A stretch of 64,000 bases of DNA, taken from Isoetes taiwanensis. Taxonomy: Eukaryota; Streptophyta; Lycopodiopsida; Isoetales; Isoetaceae. Below are positions 33,424 to 44,106 of the stretch, in pieces. How positions within the stretch are numbered: position 1 is the stretch's first letter; the number at the start of each line of letters is the position of its first letter. The notes beneath the pieces were generated by a model. It made no database searches and was not told the DNA's origin. It saw only the letters and a program-made list of their open reading frames with translations. Position numbers and translations under genes: made by a program. The stretch lies in assembly GCA_021234155.1 (NCBI GenBank), contig JAJEKV010000095.1, positions 124,001-188,000 on the forward strand. Direction: 5' to 3'.

Positions 33424-34140
33424 TCAGTTCCTATTGCTTCATGTCTTCAACTGCAACTTCTCGACCATGTCCCAAGTGCAAACGACCAAAACTCGACCTC
33501 CATAACGTGAACCCTACAATAACCTAGAAACACACAGAGTTTACATTTTGGAGGTCGAAACGTGGTCGTTGGATAACTAGGTGCACCATTTCTAAACATG
33601 CATGGGAAGCCATGGCAACTGAAATAACAGAGTTTGGATCTTCGGTCATTCCGAATGATCCCAATCAATCTTGCTACTATAAAAGCACTCTTGACTTCCA
33701 ATTGCCACAGTGGGAGGAGGATAGATCCAAACCCTATTCCATCAGTTTCTATTGCTTCATGTGTTCAACTACTGCTTCTGAACCATGTCTCAAGTGCAAC
33801 CGACCAAAACTCGACCTCCATAACGTAAACCCTTCAATAACCTAGCAACACACAGTGTATGTTTTAGAGGCCAAAACGTGGTCATTTTCTTGGATAACTA
33901 GGTGCACTATTTCTAAATATGCATGGGAAGCCATGGCAACTGAAATAACTTAGATCTATTGGCCATCCCGAATGATCCCAAACAATCTTGCTACTGCAAA
34001 AGGCACTCTTGACTTCTACTTACCATAGTGGGAGGAGGATAGATCAAAAGCCTTGTCTGTCAGTTTCTATTGCTTCGCATCTTCAAATAATTTCTCGACC
34101 ATGTCCCAAGTGCAAATGACAAAAACTCGGCCTCCATAGT
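33424..34140. repeat. 318-bp tandem repeat, 2.25 copies
   Basis: Units start at 33424, 33742 and 34060 with tcagtt.ctattgcttc. They carry the shared phrases gaccaaaactcgacctcc, ggataactaggtgca and atgcatgggaagccatggca. The last unit breaks off after about 80 bp. The small plus-strand frames are repeat translations. Confidence 0.92.
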
Positions 34141-34239
34141 GTTCAAAAATTTATTTGTTCCCCTTAAAACATCCATAGGATTCATCCAGTTACCAATATT
34201 ATATCCTTATTTTGAAGGCAATTATCTAGCCATCTCCAG

Positions 34240-34792
34240 AAATCCCTAATTTTAGGACAAAATAAAAATAAAAATGTGCAAGACTATTTCAGCATCATGA
34301 CCACAGAATTTACATCGAGTGGATGTATCATCAATGTGACTTTTTACACGCTTATTATGCATAACCTTATTGGTTGGAACAACTTGATGAAGGCATCTCC
34401 AAATAAAGGCTTGAACTTTGGTTGAGAATAAACTTTGCATACAGTTGCAATGATATTGGCAAAGTACTGTTGAGAGGTTTGCCACTTACGAGCATGAATA
34501 CTAGATTCGTCTGGGGCAATCATTTTATATTCCATATCCATCAGAGATTTTGTTATGCCAGTTTGGGCTTCTCGACACATCACATTCATCTTGAGTTTTA
34601 ACTACATTCGTGATGGTTTTTCTCTCCAATCCTTCCATCTAGTATCATTACAAAGATGTTGAAGCTGGGTGATGCCTGCTTCTTTCCCTCTCTTCCAAAT
34701 TAAGGGGTGTCTTATAGTACAATAGACATCATTAGCTTTGGTAAAAATTGGGACAAAAAAAAAAAGAGAACGAGGCATTATCATAGCTAATC
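34240..34792 (-). pseudogene. LINE relic: C-terminal zf-RVT region
   Basis: Frames 34784-34602, 34589-34344 and 34485-34252 together look like the end of a plant LINE ORF2. They show RHPLIWKRGKEAGITQLQHL and DTRWKDWRE, then KVQAFIWRCLHQVVPTNKVM and RCKFCGHDAEIVLHIF, which is the zinc-binding zf-RVT module (C-x2-C...H). Two frame changes are needed. The RT core lies outside the preserved part. The relic stops where the Helitron-like AT-rich start begins (34793), so it may have been cut by that insertion. Confidence 0.7.
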
Positions 34793-35860
34793 CTATATTT
34801 TTATATTATATTATCTACTTACTTAAATTGTGTTGGGGGGGGTGTGTCCTCCTTTTTCCGGCCGCCGGTGGACATCGAAATCCGGCCAAAAAGCGAAATT
34901 TTGTGATCAGAAATTTGAAATCCGGCGAAAAAAATTGGGGCAAATTTTCTTTTCCTCTGCTACTCATTTGGTCTTTGTGGTAGCCGTTATAATCCGTGCT
35001 CCAAACTCTTCAAATCCATTTCAATGTCCAAAGACCCAGCCTAAATATTGGGGTTCAAAATATGATGTGAGGGAGTGAGGCGATGCGGTGATCTTCTTAA
35101 ATCGTTTTGGAGCACGATTATCTGGCCGGTGATGGCAAAGGCGTTTGAAGGTCCTTGCTAGAAATACCAGCTGGGAGCCGTTGCTTCATTCTCTGCAGAG
35201 TTGGGGAACCATTTGATTTATAGACAAAGCAGAGCGGGCAAGCAAGAGCGAATTTTCTTCTTAGAACTTGGAATTTTGAAGTCGATTCCGAAGCGGGTTT
35301 GAAACTTATCGAGGAGGAGTTTACGCTTCTATTTGTGCCTGTTTTTCCCCTTTTCCCCTTTTTTCTTTCAATCGTTCACTAATCTCTCAAAGCGCCATTA
35401 GCTTGGCGATGATCGAAACGATCGAATCGGATTCTACATCTTGCGATTTTAGCGGGTTTTGCGGGGCAAACGACGATCTGGCGGTATGAAACATAACGGG
35501 AGTTTGTGCTTCTATTACGATTTTCTTTGGTATATTTTCTACAAGTTTGTGCTTCTATTTCCGGTCGTTGAAGCGAGGGATCTACGAAACAAAGCGGTTT
35601 TTGCGCAAAGAAGCTTAAGGTGCGTTCGGCGGCTTGATTTTGGAAAAATCCAGCTTTATATCTTAGTATTCTTGCTTTTTATTTGCGGTTCTTGAAGCTT
35701 AGTCGTTGAAGCTTAGGAGCAAAGGAATGAGGTACAATCGATTAATCTGTGTGCTTTCTAGACACAAATCTGAGAAGATAAATTTGAAATAAAGAGGGGG
35801 TTTATAAGCGAGCACCAAGCAAAATCTCTAAAGCTAATCCATCGGTCGAGGAAAAGATAA

Positions 35861-36097
35861 TTCGAGAAGCCGCCTATTCGAGCAGCTAGAAAAGAGCTCG
35901 AGAACAAAATCTTTGCTGGGTTCAGATTTCATCCAACCGATGAAGAACTGGTAGTGCATTTTACTAATTTTGGGGCAAATGTGATAGCCCAAATAGATGC
36001 GTACAAGCACGATGGATCTTCCGCGCCGACCTATTTAGGAGAAAAGGAATGGAAATATCCTAATGGAGCTCGCTTCAACAGATCTGGCTTGCTTTAA
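35861..36097 (+). pseudogene. NAC-domain transcription factor fragment
   Basis: An open frame without Met encodes NAC subdomain A ([17 protein letters not shown]). Then come traces of subdomain B ([11 protein letters not shown], normally I.EVDLYK..PW) and C ([16 protein letters not shown], normally EWYFF...KYPNGSRPNR). A stop follows at 36095, before GYWKATG. Subdomains are shortened by internal deletions, and DNA-binding subdomains D-E are missing. It lies inside a candidate Helitron, so transduplication is likely. NAC identity is clear; function is not expected. Confidence 0.85.
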
Positions 36098-37762
36098 AAC
36101 TCTTGGAAAGCCCGAACATATAGACTGCAAAATTAGCAAGCTTCAGGTGTGGGTCTTAACTAAAGTTAAATCTCGATTTACAATCTTTCCAACGCTAAAT
36201 CTTCACTTCGTCTTTGGCAGTTGTTGAAGCATAGGAGTCGGTAGAAGAATAGGAATCGATGAAGCGGAGGATTAAGGTATAATCTTTTGTTTCTTTACGG
36301 GGGTTAACCTCTTTGTGGCCCTTATTTTAACAAGCGACCCGTAAACATTGTATAAACACGGGCGTGCTTTTTGCGTAGAAAGGGGCGATTTCGGTTCGGG
36401 ATTCTTGAGCATTGTTACCTTGCGGCAAAAGTGTGGATTTGACTTGAAGTCAACCATATATGCCTTTCTCTGTGAAGAACCAAAATCCAAATCTCGACGG
36501 TTTTGTAGTGATGCACATCGTCTAAATTAAGGAAGTTCCATTTGAACATCGCTTCCAAATCTTAAAGTATGAGCTGCAAGACATTATCTTTCAACTAGCT
36601 ATCTGTTTGGTTTTATACGAAAAATCGCATTTCGTTTCTTTTACACTTCAAATCTTTTGGAGTTTGCTACAGTTTGGCTTATTTTCTCTTTATGAATTAT
36701 GCGTGTAAATGTCATTGCTTGATCATAAAATTGAATATGAAATTGTGAAGAATAGAAAACAAATGCAGATTGTACAACAAAGTGGAATGAGCATAAACAG
36801 ACATATAAGCATTATCATAAAGCATTGAATTTACGCTAATTTTTTTGGCAACAACAGAGGTTTTTGTATACCACATCATCATCATCCCGCAAAGAGCAAA
36901 ACAAATAATTATGTAGACATGATAACAAATAATTATGTAGACGTAGTTTAAAATGTATGACTTACGTTAAAATAGATTTGTTTCAAATAAAAGACAATTT
37001 ATCAAATGCCTTAGTCTCTCAAGCAAAACATTGGACTTCATTAGTCAAAATAATGGAGTCAAAATAATGGAATTGCTTAATATTCGCATTTGGCCATCAT
37101 TTGGTGGTATATTTGAAAAGAAGTGGAATGTTTGGATCGGTGGCCTTTTTGAAGCTGGAAACAGTTTTCGTATTAGGCCTAACAACTTTTGCCTTAGAAT
37201 GATTTGTGCTCCATCTTTGTTTTATGTTCTAGATTGTTGGAAATAATTTGTTATACTAAACTTTTTGCCCCACAGAATAGTTTGTGCACTAACATCACTT
37301 CTATTCTAGCAACTACATTTGTAGCGCCAAATTCGAGGGAATGTGGAATGCTATATCACGCAAAGGATAAGATTGAACTTTGCATGGAAAAGAAAAACAT
37401 TGAATGTAATAAATAGCTGAAACTCGACATATGTGGTGAGCAATTTACAAAAACGTTTAATCCCATCGGATGCAACTCAACATCTGTTGATTAAACCTCA
37501 ACTAAATGTTGATTAACATAAACTCAATTAAAGGTTAACATAAACTCAATTAAAGGTTGATTAACATAAACTCAATTAAAGGTTAACATAAACTCAATTA
37601 AAGGTTGATCAACATAAACTTTATAGACATGTGATTTGGATTGCATCATTGATGGTTTCTATATTTATTGAAGGCCCATATAAAGATTGTTGTAATGTGG
37701 GTTCTTAAAGTTTGATCAAGGAAAAGGTTAGATGCCAAGGAAAAATACAAGTCAGGACATTA
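36098..37762. other. Non-coding interior of the candidate Helitron
   Basis: AT-rich. The only structure is the short tandem array at 37496-37620. No gene recognised. Confidence 0.4.
37496..37620. repeat. Short tandem array of aacataaactcaattaaaggtt
   Basis: About five imperfect units of 23-28 bp, alternating ggttaacataaactc and ggttgattaacataaactc. Confidence 0.85.
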
Positions 37763-37792
37763 GCCCGGCAACGCCGGGCACACGTTTACTAG

Positions 37793-40353
37793 TAAAGTTT
37801 TAGTGTATGTCGTGAATAAAACCCTAAAACTTTCGACGGCCCAGATTCCACTTAAAATTTTGGACGAAGGAAAAAGATCCGGACCAAGGAAAAAAAGCCA
37901 TGGACGGTCCTTGATTTTGTTAGGGTTGCTCATTTAGGGTTTATGCCTTTTTCCTCCTTGCAGACCATCGAACCCTAGCGAATCCGGCACATGATCTAGG
38001 AGAAATCAACCACCGTTGCCACGTGAGTATGGTTTCCTTTGCCTAACCTTCTTATTTCAGTTTCTTATTTCAGTATGGTCAAATCGGTAGGGTTATGGCC
38101 GATTCCATCCTTCCTCATCTCTGTTTTATCTTTTGCAGGTTAAGCTTCAAGGGAATCGGATTTCCTACAGCCGATTCTTGGCTCCAGGGCAAACATAACA
38201 GATCTGGCTTAGGGTAATGGCGGGGATTTTTTGCCTTCTATCTTGCTTTTAACTTATTTGCTCTGAATCTTTCTCAGACAGGTTTCAACAAAGAACAGAT
38301 GATCTACATTGCATTCACAAGAGATTTCGGAGGATGCAAAATGGCTCAGAAAAGCATTGGGTTGCACTTCTGCGGATTTCTTCTTTGTTTTAAAATTTTA
38401 TACAGAGCCTTAGATCGGATTTGGAGCAATGCTATCTTTTCTTTTGTTTCTCTTTTTCTGTTTGCGTTTGTGTTTCTAGCACAACAATAGAAGCTGGGAA
38501 TTTTAGTGCCAAAATTGAGGGACATCTCCAATATCTCTTTATAGATTGGCATCAAAGTCTAAGTTTTTGCTGGGTTGTGATCACCTTTTGGCCACCATGC
38601 TCTGTTGAAAGTATGTAGGTTTACAGTGTGTATTGAGATTTACAGTATGGAGGGGGTATCTTATAATATTAATACATCATATCGTGCCCTCCATCAAAGC
38701 AGGTGCAGTTACATTGTTAGCAATTGTACCTCCAGTTAGCCGGCCTCCATCTTTAACATGATCATATTGAAAAGTAAGCAAAAGGAACTAAGAATGAACT
38801 GAGAAAAAAATGGTAATGAGATCATGGTGTGAGAGCGGATTTTGGAGCAGAGGCAGAAGCTGCTACATCTGGCCTGAGAAGCTCATAATCAAGTTCGTTG
38901 ACAAATTTTAGTGGTAAGCATAGAGGATCTGTTTGCACAAGAAGGTTTAGATTCTAACATGGAATATACAGTTATGATTTGTCCAAGCCTTCTTAAGGAT
39001 AGATGAACATGTTGGAGGGCAGTAACAGCTATTTCATGATTAAGTTTTATTGTTTTGTTCTGATGTAGGTCTTTCAAGTGATACCACAACTGGGAGCATC
39101 GGTGCAGGAGACGCTTTTCCAATGACTGTGAAGTGTTGATAACTCTGATTATCTGAAGCAGGTCGTTTCGATTCTATAGTGTGCAGAAGGTTTGTTTCAT
39201 GGTTTTGAAGTGGTGCTATGAGAACATACAGAGGGTAATAAAATTCAAGGTAGCTTTCAAAGTAGCAAATAGTCTCTTATGTTGACACAGGAACGGAGTT
39301 GCTGAATGAGAAAGAGCAACAAAGGCCTCTAATCAAGTTCCAACTTCTGTTTTGTTATCTCAACATTGGCTTTATAGTATTTGCCCATGTTGGTTCCTTC
39401 AAAGCTTATCACAGTTTGAAACCATCTGCATATAAAGACCTAGAGCATTTTGCATGGAGTGAGGAATCAACGACATTGGCATGATATTTATTTCTCTCCA
39501 CAATTTACAACATATAAGGATGTTGTACTGAATGTCTTATTCCAGTTGTTGAAAAAACAGAGTGCAAAACCACTCAACAAGGCACTTGATAAAATTCCTT
39601 TTGCCACTATTGTCCTTTTGCAAGATATCGAATAAGTGCAAATTGTAAATCTTTCACTTTAATTGAAATAAAACTTCTTTTTAACTATGTTTTCTCTGTG
39701 TCTACACATCAATCAAGCGATCTATATTGTTGGTACATGTTAAAAAGTGTCCTTTCTCCCATCTTAAAACCAAATTTAATTAGAGCTAGAGTTTGTGTAA
39801 TAGCCACCAAATAAGTCCAATGGATCTAAGAAAATCTATAAAATTACACTTATACAAACCACCATTAACAAATAAGTCCAACATATGTAAGAATGTAATC
39901 CATTAAACTATTATTAAGATGAATTGAATTGTATAAAACAACTATCCAGTCCACCAATGACCTTGATAGACACATAGTCCACCAATGACCTTGATAGACA
40001 CATGTTTGATCGTCTAGGCACATATTACTCACGATTAGGATTGTTTTGACTTTGACATGTTACAGGGTCTTAACTTATGCCTAAAAATGAAAAGTCCCAC
40101 TGGTTGTGGATAATAATAAACATTAATGAACATATAACATGTGTTTCAATCCCATTGGATGCGGACAAAAAAATTAATGAACATAGAAAATGACATAGAA
40201 AATTGGTTATAGATCACATATTGACAGGTTCGTCTTAGCCCAGTAATGCTTCGGCTCCGAATTTAATAATATATTTCCACATCAAGTTATCTCAAGATTG
40301 CAAAGTTAGTATAAATCTAGCTTTTCTCCTCTCCTCCTTCCTTCTCAACTTAT
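37793..40353. other. Stretch between two Helitron 3' ends, no clear gene
   Basis: At 37960-38220 there is a gene-5'-like layout: a leader, a donor at cac|gtgagt (about 38022) and an acceptor at tttgcag|gtt (about 38140). No protein domain follows. A 28-bp duplication with gtccaccaatgaccttgata lies at about 39949-40003. The 3' end at 40381 implies that at least part of this stretch is another Helitron; no 5' end was located. Confidence 0.4.
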
Positions 40354-40381
40354 GCCCAGCAACGCTGGGCACCATTACTAG
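40354..40381 (+). mobile_element. Helitron 3' terminus (plus strand) followed by ACTAGT iterations
   Basis: Hairpin GCCCAGC-AAC-GCTGGGC (40354-40370), spacer accatta, CTAG at 40378-40381, then T. The preceding ctcaacttat is shared with the minus-strand end at 53060, so both belong to one family. Immediately downstream the terminal ACTAGT is iterated to about 40400 and grades into agtaat repeats. Confidence 0.7.
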
Positions 40382-41004
40382 TACTAGTACTAGTACTAGT
40401 AATAGTAATAAGATTATTGTGTATGTCTGTCTTCAATCTCGCCCTAGATCGGACGGCTCAGATTTAGGGCTGCAGATCCGACGGTCGTGGCAAAAAAAGG
40501 TCCTGATATGCCGTTATGGTAGTGATGCGGCTCCTCTTGGGCCACCAAGCTTGCTTCAATCACCCTCAATCTTGCAAAATGCTTCCCTCTTTGGTTGTGG
40601 TAAAACTTCACGGAATGATGATTTGCCATTACCAGCTAATATTGTAGTTCCGGATATATTTGTTGCTATACTACCAGATTTGGTGCCGAAATGATGTCTG
40701 CTTGAGATGATTTGAATGCAATGGAGACTCGATGTATAGTATGAGAACTTAGAATTTGATCACAATATTTTCATGGATTCAAGAGATCCCTACGATTTTG
40801 AGCATTTATATATTTGTTTTTGTTTGTTACTACCTTCTGAAGTGCTTGATGCGGCTTTATTCTTTATTCTAAAGGCATTTAACAATCGCGAGGGTCCCTA
40901 GGAATATGACTCTTTGACGCAAATAAAGGTTAGTTTTCTTCACTGCGGATTCTGTTTGTATATTGAGTGCTTGCAGAAGAATTGTTTTGCATGTTGCTAT
41001 GCAG
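40382..41004. other. Non-coding lead-in to the gene-fragment cluster
   Basis: Starts with the ACTAGT iterations. The frame 40419-40694 has no recognisable domain. Ends in the splice acceptor tgctatgcag before the COQ2-type exon. Confidence 0.4.
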
Positions 41005-41140
41005 GTCTATAGCATTGGCTGCACAAAGGGGTAGTTTCCTAGATCTCAAAATGCTCACCCTTTTGGAACTAGGCGGAGTTCTTTTTAAGAGGTGCGGTTG
41101 CACTATAAGCGACTTGCTTGATAGGGACATTGATGGGAAG
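41005..41140 (+). pseudogene. Single exon of a COQ2-type 4-hydroxybenzoate polyprenyltransferase
   Basis: A 136-bp exon is bounded by a good acceptor (tgctatgcag) and a GT donor after GATGGGAAG. It reads SIALAAQRGSFLDLKMLTL, then GCTISDLLDRDIDGK. In the UbiA superfamily this corresponds to the first Asp-rich prenyl-diphosphate-binding motif (GAGCTINDLLDRDID). The normal enzyme attaches the polyprenyl tail in mitochondrial ubiquinone synthesis. No other exon of that gene is seen within 2 kb, so this is a captured or dispersed exon. Changes such as RCGC for RGAGC fit relaxed constraint. Confidence 0.8.
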
Positions 41141-41787
41141 GTTAGCTTATGTCCCCAACTTTGCTCATTTGTTCATCCATGAAATTGTCTCTCAAGTTTA
41201 TGTTTTCCCATATGTTGGGTAGATGTTGGGTAGATTTATGTAATCTCGTGGCCAGTACAAAGGGATTTTAGATCCTTTAGGAACGAGATTACAGGCATAT
41301 TTGTTCTTTCAGTTTTTATAGTAATGGTAGTTTGTCGTGATGAACTTAATTTATCAGTGGAGGGGTAAGCTATAAGGGCTTATACTACAATTTTAACTTG
41401 CCATCTTTTTCGTGATATACAAAATGCACTGTTATCTCATGCTTGATCAACCATAAACCATTATATGGAAAATCATGCCATTTTTCTGATACTTAGTTTC
41501 TAAATAATTACCTTCAGCTTTAACATTTTCTAGGATTTTTCTGTTTAGATTTGTGCAGCCGCATGCTAGGAGCTTCTTCTCTATTGTTAGTTGGAACATA
41601 CCCACTAATGAAGAGATGGACATTTTGGGTAATGCATTCTGTCTCTTTTCCATAAAAGCATTTAGCATGACATTTATATGGTGAATAGATTGTTTATCAT
41701 GGTAGCCTCAGGCATATCTGGGGCTAACATTCAACTGGGAAGCCCTATTGGGCTGGGCTGCAGTAAGAGGAAGCCTGGACCTATTCT

Positions 41788-43179
41788 GATTTTGGTTTGG
41801 CTCGCCAATATGGTAGCCCCCTCAAGACCTACACTAAGACAGTTGTTTGTTACACTTCGGTATAGGTATGAAATTTTTAAGGGAAAATTCTAAAAATGCC
41901 CTTGTATTTCTTTATAATTGTCAAAATGCCCCTATATTTTCTGTATTTCTTAAAATGCCCTTGTATATGCGATCATCCATCGTTGAAGAGCCACTAGAAC
42001 ACCAAAAATGGAGATGAATTGGCCAGAATCTCCTCATGGCTCTGGCAGTTTATAGATCCAAGCCTAAAAATTGATTTTATAGATCCAAGCTGAGGATTCA
42101 TTTCAGCCCACCACAATATGGGGGTAAATCCGATGGACTGTTTCAAGGCATGTGCATTTAGATGCCCAGCCATTGTAGCCGATTCAAAGAACAACCTTCT
42201 GCACTCTTCTCTCTGCAATCACTTCATAGAAACTCCATGCTACAATCTTCTGTTCCAAATTGATCTTCTCCACTAATTTCTCCTTTTGTCTTCGTTGCCC
42301 CAAAATCGGTTGTGTCCAATTGGCAAGGTATGCACTGCCAGAACTGGTATTTTCTTCAAAAATCGTCTGCTGTTTACCTCAAGTTTTGCTGAATCACCTT
42401 CAAAACTGCCGGATTAGCTTCAGGTCCACTTCTACTATGGCAAATTAGCTTCTACTCTAATTAGCCAAATTAGTCGAATCCACTTCTACTCTGTCGGATC
42501 AACTTCAGGTCCGTTTCTACTATGATGAATTAGCTCCAGGTCTTGCAAACACTAGAGTTAGCCTACTCCGCCTGTAAAACTACCACACTGCCTATCCAAT
42601 TTTGCTGGACACAATTACATTGTAGAAAATAGACAAATTTTGTTGGCACAAATGGGCAAATTCGGCATCAAAATCGTTTATGCAAAAATATGCAGTGTAT
42701 TCAAAACAAAAATTCAAACAAGAAGGTCTGGAACAGCAACGAATTCGTGGTCTACCTTCTTGGGCTTCTTGTTAATCACAGTGCTTAAAAATTAGGGGCA
42801 TTTTAACAATTATTGAAAATATAAGGGCATTTTCATAATTATAATAAAATATAAGGGCATTTTTAGAAATTTCCCAATTTTTAATCTTGAACACGGAAAC
42901 TTTTGTTTCTCTTTCAGCTGTTTTTGAATTTATGACCTGCTCAATGACAGGGTGCCTGAGCTGCTCCTTGGATCAAGGAATTATTCTACCACAATCGATA
43001 TGTGGTCGTTAGGCTGTATCATGCCAGAACTTCTAGCGAAAGATCCTCGAAATTTAGAAATAAAACAGATTGACAAGATGAGTCTCAGATCTTCTGGACC
43101 TTGGGAACTCCCAATGAGAAGATATGGTCTGATTATGTTAATCTGCCTGCAATTAAAAATGCAACTTCAAGAACCATTT
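41788..43179 (+). pseudogene. CDK11/CDKG-type kinase, two exons around a Mutator-like element
   Basis: Exon a (41788-41865) encodes DFGLARQYGSPLKTYT, the DFG and activation-segment signature of CDK11/CDKG-type cyclin-dependent kinases. It ends at a GTATG donor with a one-base shift just before it (TLRYR in the corrected frame). Exon b starts after gacag at 42951 and continues the codon: [20 protein letters not shown], then LGCIM and, after another shift near 43090, [16 protein letters not shown]. It ends at a GTAAGA near 43180. The split Arg codon confirms that the exons belong together. N-lobe, catalytic loop and C terminus are missing. Two frameshifts mark it as a pseudogene. Confidence 0.82.
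41881..42875. mobile_element. Mutator-like element (MULE), non-autonomous, 9-bp TSD
   Basis: The nonamer aatttttaa occurs at 41872-41880 and 42876-42884. The 995-bp element begins gggaaaattctaaaaatgcc and ends with the near-complement of it (ggcatttttagaaatttccc). Inverted similarity with repeated aaaatgccc words continues for about 80 bp. Long inverted ends and a 9-bp duplication define MULEs. The interior has no transposase. It includes GC-richer sequence (about 41970-42590) that could be captured host DNA, but no protein is recognised. It sits in the intron between the two CDK exons. Confidence 0.9.
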
Positions 43180-43398
43180 GTAAGAGCTCAGCTTTGTTAT
43201 TTCCTTTTTTTTTTATCAAACTCAAGGACCACACAAGTTGGGTTTTTGGAGTAATAAACTCCTATCTTGGATTATTTATCCACATGGTTTTAGAATGGAG
43301 ACCTTTACTCCAGGAATTAAGCGTGGGTGCAGCGGAAAAGAAGCTCTGCAGCACAATCGGTTCCAAAAGGTGACCTTCCCTCTTTGTAATGACCATGA

Positions 43399-44106
43399 TC
43401 GGTAAGCCATATAGAAATTGCAAAAGTTGATGATCTCAATTTGGAAGATGATTTAGCTGAAGATACCGGCATGCAAAGTTCTCAAAATCCAGACCTATTG
43501 GATAGTGACCTAGGTGAATTTGAGACAACTATTGAGACAACATCAGATGCATTAGCTGACTTTGTTATCACAGATGATGATAACCATGATGAGCAAGAGT
43601 TTGCTGATAGGGCATGTATATCGGGGATGGATGAAGACTTTGACTCTAATGATGGTAATGCATACAGATATGAGATGGATGGTGGTCTTGATTCTAGTGA
43701 TGATGACATGGACGAGGAGAGTGAAGATGGGGATATTGAGCATGCATTGGAAATTGAAATTTCTGTAGATGGAGTAGGCACTATTCATAAACAGATCAAC
43801 TTGGCGAAGGAGCATGAGGTCGAAGTTTCTGTTGAAGTTGCAAAGGCTAGTGGGAATGACCAAAGGAGATATTATGATTTAGATTTAAGAATAAAAAACC
43901 TTGAAGTCCAACTGAGACAGAAACAAGCTCGTAGCCGCAGGTCAGAATTGGATGCGGAAATTTTAAAGCTTAAAGAAGAGAAAATTGGGATTCTAGAAAA
44001 GAGGGTGTTATCAAAAGTCAAAGCTGCTGGTAAAAACAGACGGACAAAGAAGAATGAAATACAGGAATTGGAGACACAGTTAGATAACCCTCCCCTAAGG
44101 AGGTAA
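43399..44106 (+). CDS. Acidic coiled-coil reading frame, probably an exon
   Basis: An open frame runs from after a stop at 43396 through 44106 (about 235 codons). The first part is very acidic (DDDNHDEQEF, DSSDDDMDEESEDGD). The second is a predicted coiled coil with heptad-like leucines (DLDLRIKNLEVQLRQKQAR, then ILKLKEEKIGILEKRVL). It ends in KKNEIQELETQLDN. The terminal AGGAG|GTAAAT can be a stop or a splice donor. A pyrimidine-rich acceptor (tttcctttccag) follows at about 44171-44182. I do not recognise the family. No stops over 700 bases with strong composition bias suggest real coding ancestry. It follows the CDK exons on the same strand. Confidence 0.55.
   Translation, partial: SVSHIEIAKVDDLNLEDDLAEDTGMQSSQNPDLLDSDLGEFETTIETTSDALADFVITDDDNHDEQEFADRACISGMDEDFDSNDGNAYRYEMDGGLDSSDDDMDEESEDGDIEHALEIEISVDGVGTIHKQINLAKEHEVEVSVEVAKASGNDQRRYYDLDLRIKNLEVQLRQKQARSRRSELDAEILKLKEEKIGILEKRVLSKVKAAGKNRRTKKNEIQELETQLDNPPLRR

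Larger units (their letters stand above)
34793..37792 (+). mobile_element. Candidate non-autonomous Helitron carrying a NAC fragment
   Basis: The 3' end is well supported. Hairpin GCCCGGC-AAC-GCCGGGC (37763-37779), a nine-base spacer, CTAG at 37789-37792, then T. The 5' end is tentative. At 34793 an A is followed by TCCTATATTTTTATATTAT, an AT-rich TC start of Helitron type located where the LINE relic stops. No Rep/helicase is encoded. If both ends are right, the 3.0-kb element contains the NAC remnant at 35861-36097. Confidence 0.5.

Noticed and set aside
37826-37836. Telomere-like ccctaaaa near the Helitron ends
   Set aside because: Single occurrence; no tandem array and no link to the Penelope-like element.
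43482-43863. Minus-strand Ser/Ile-rich frames
   Set aside because: Shadows of the acidic plus-strand coiled-coil frame.
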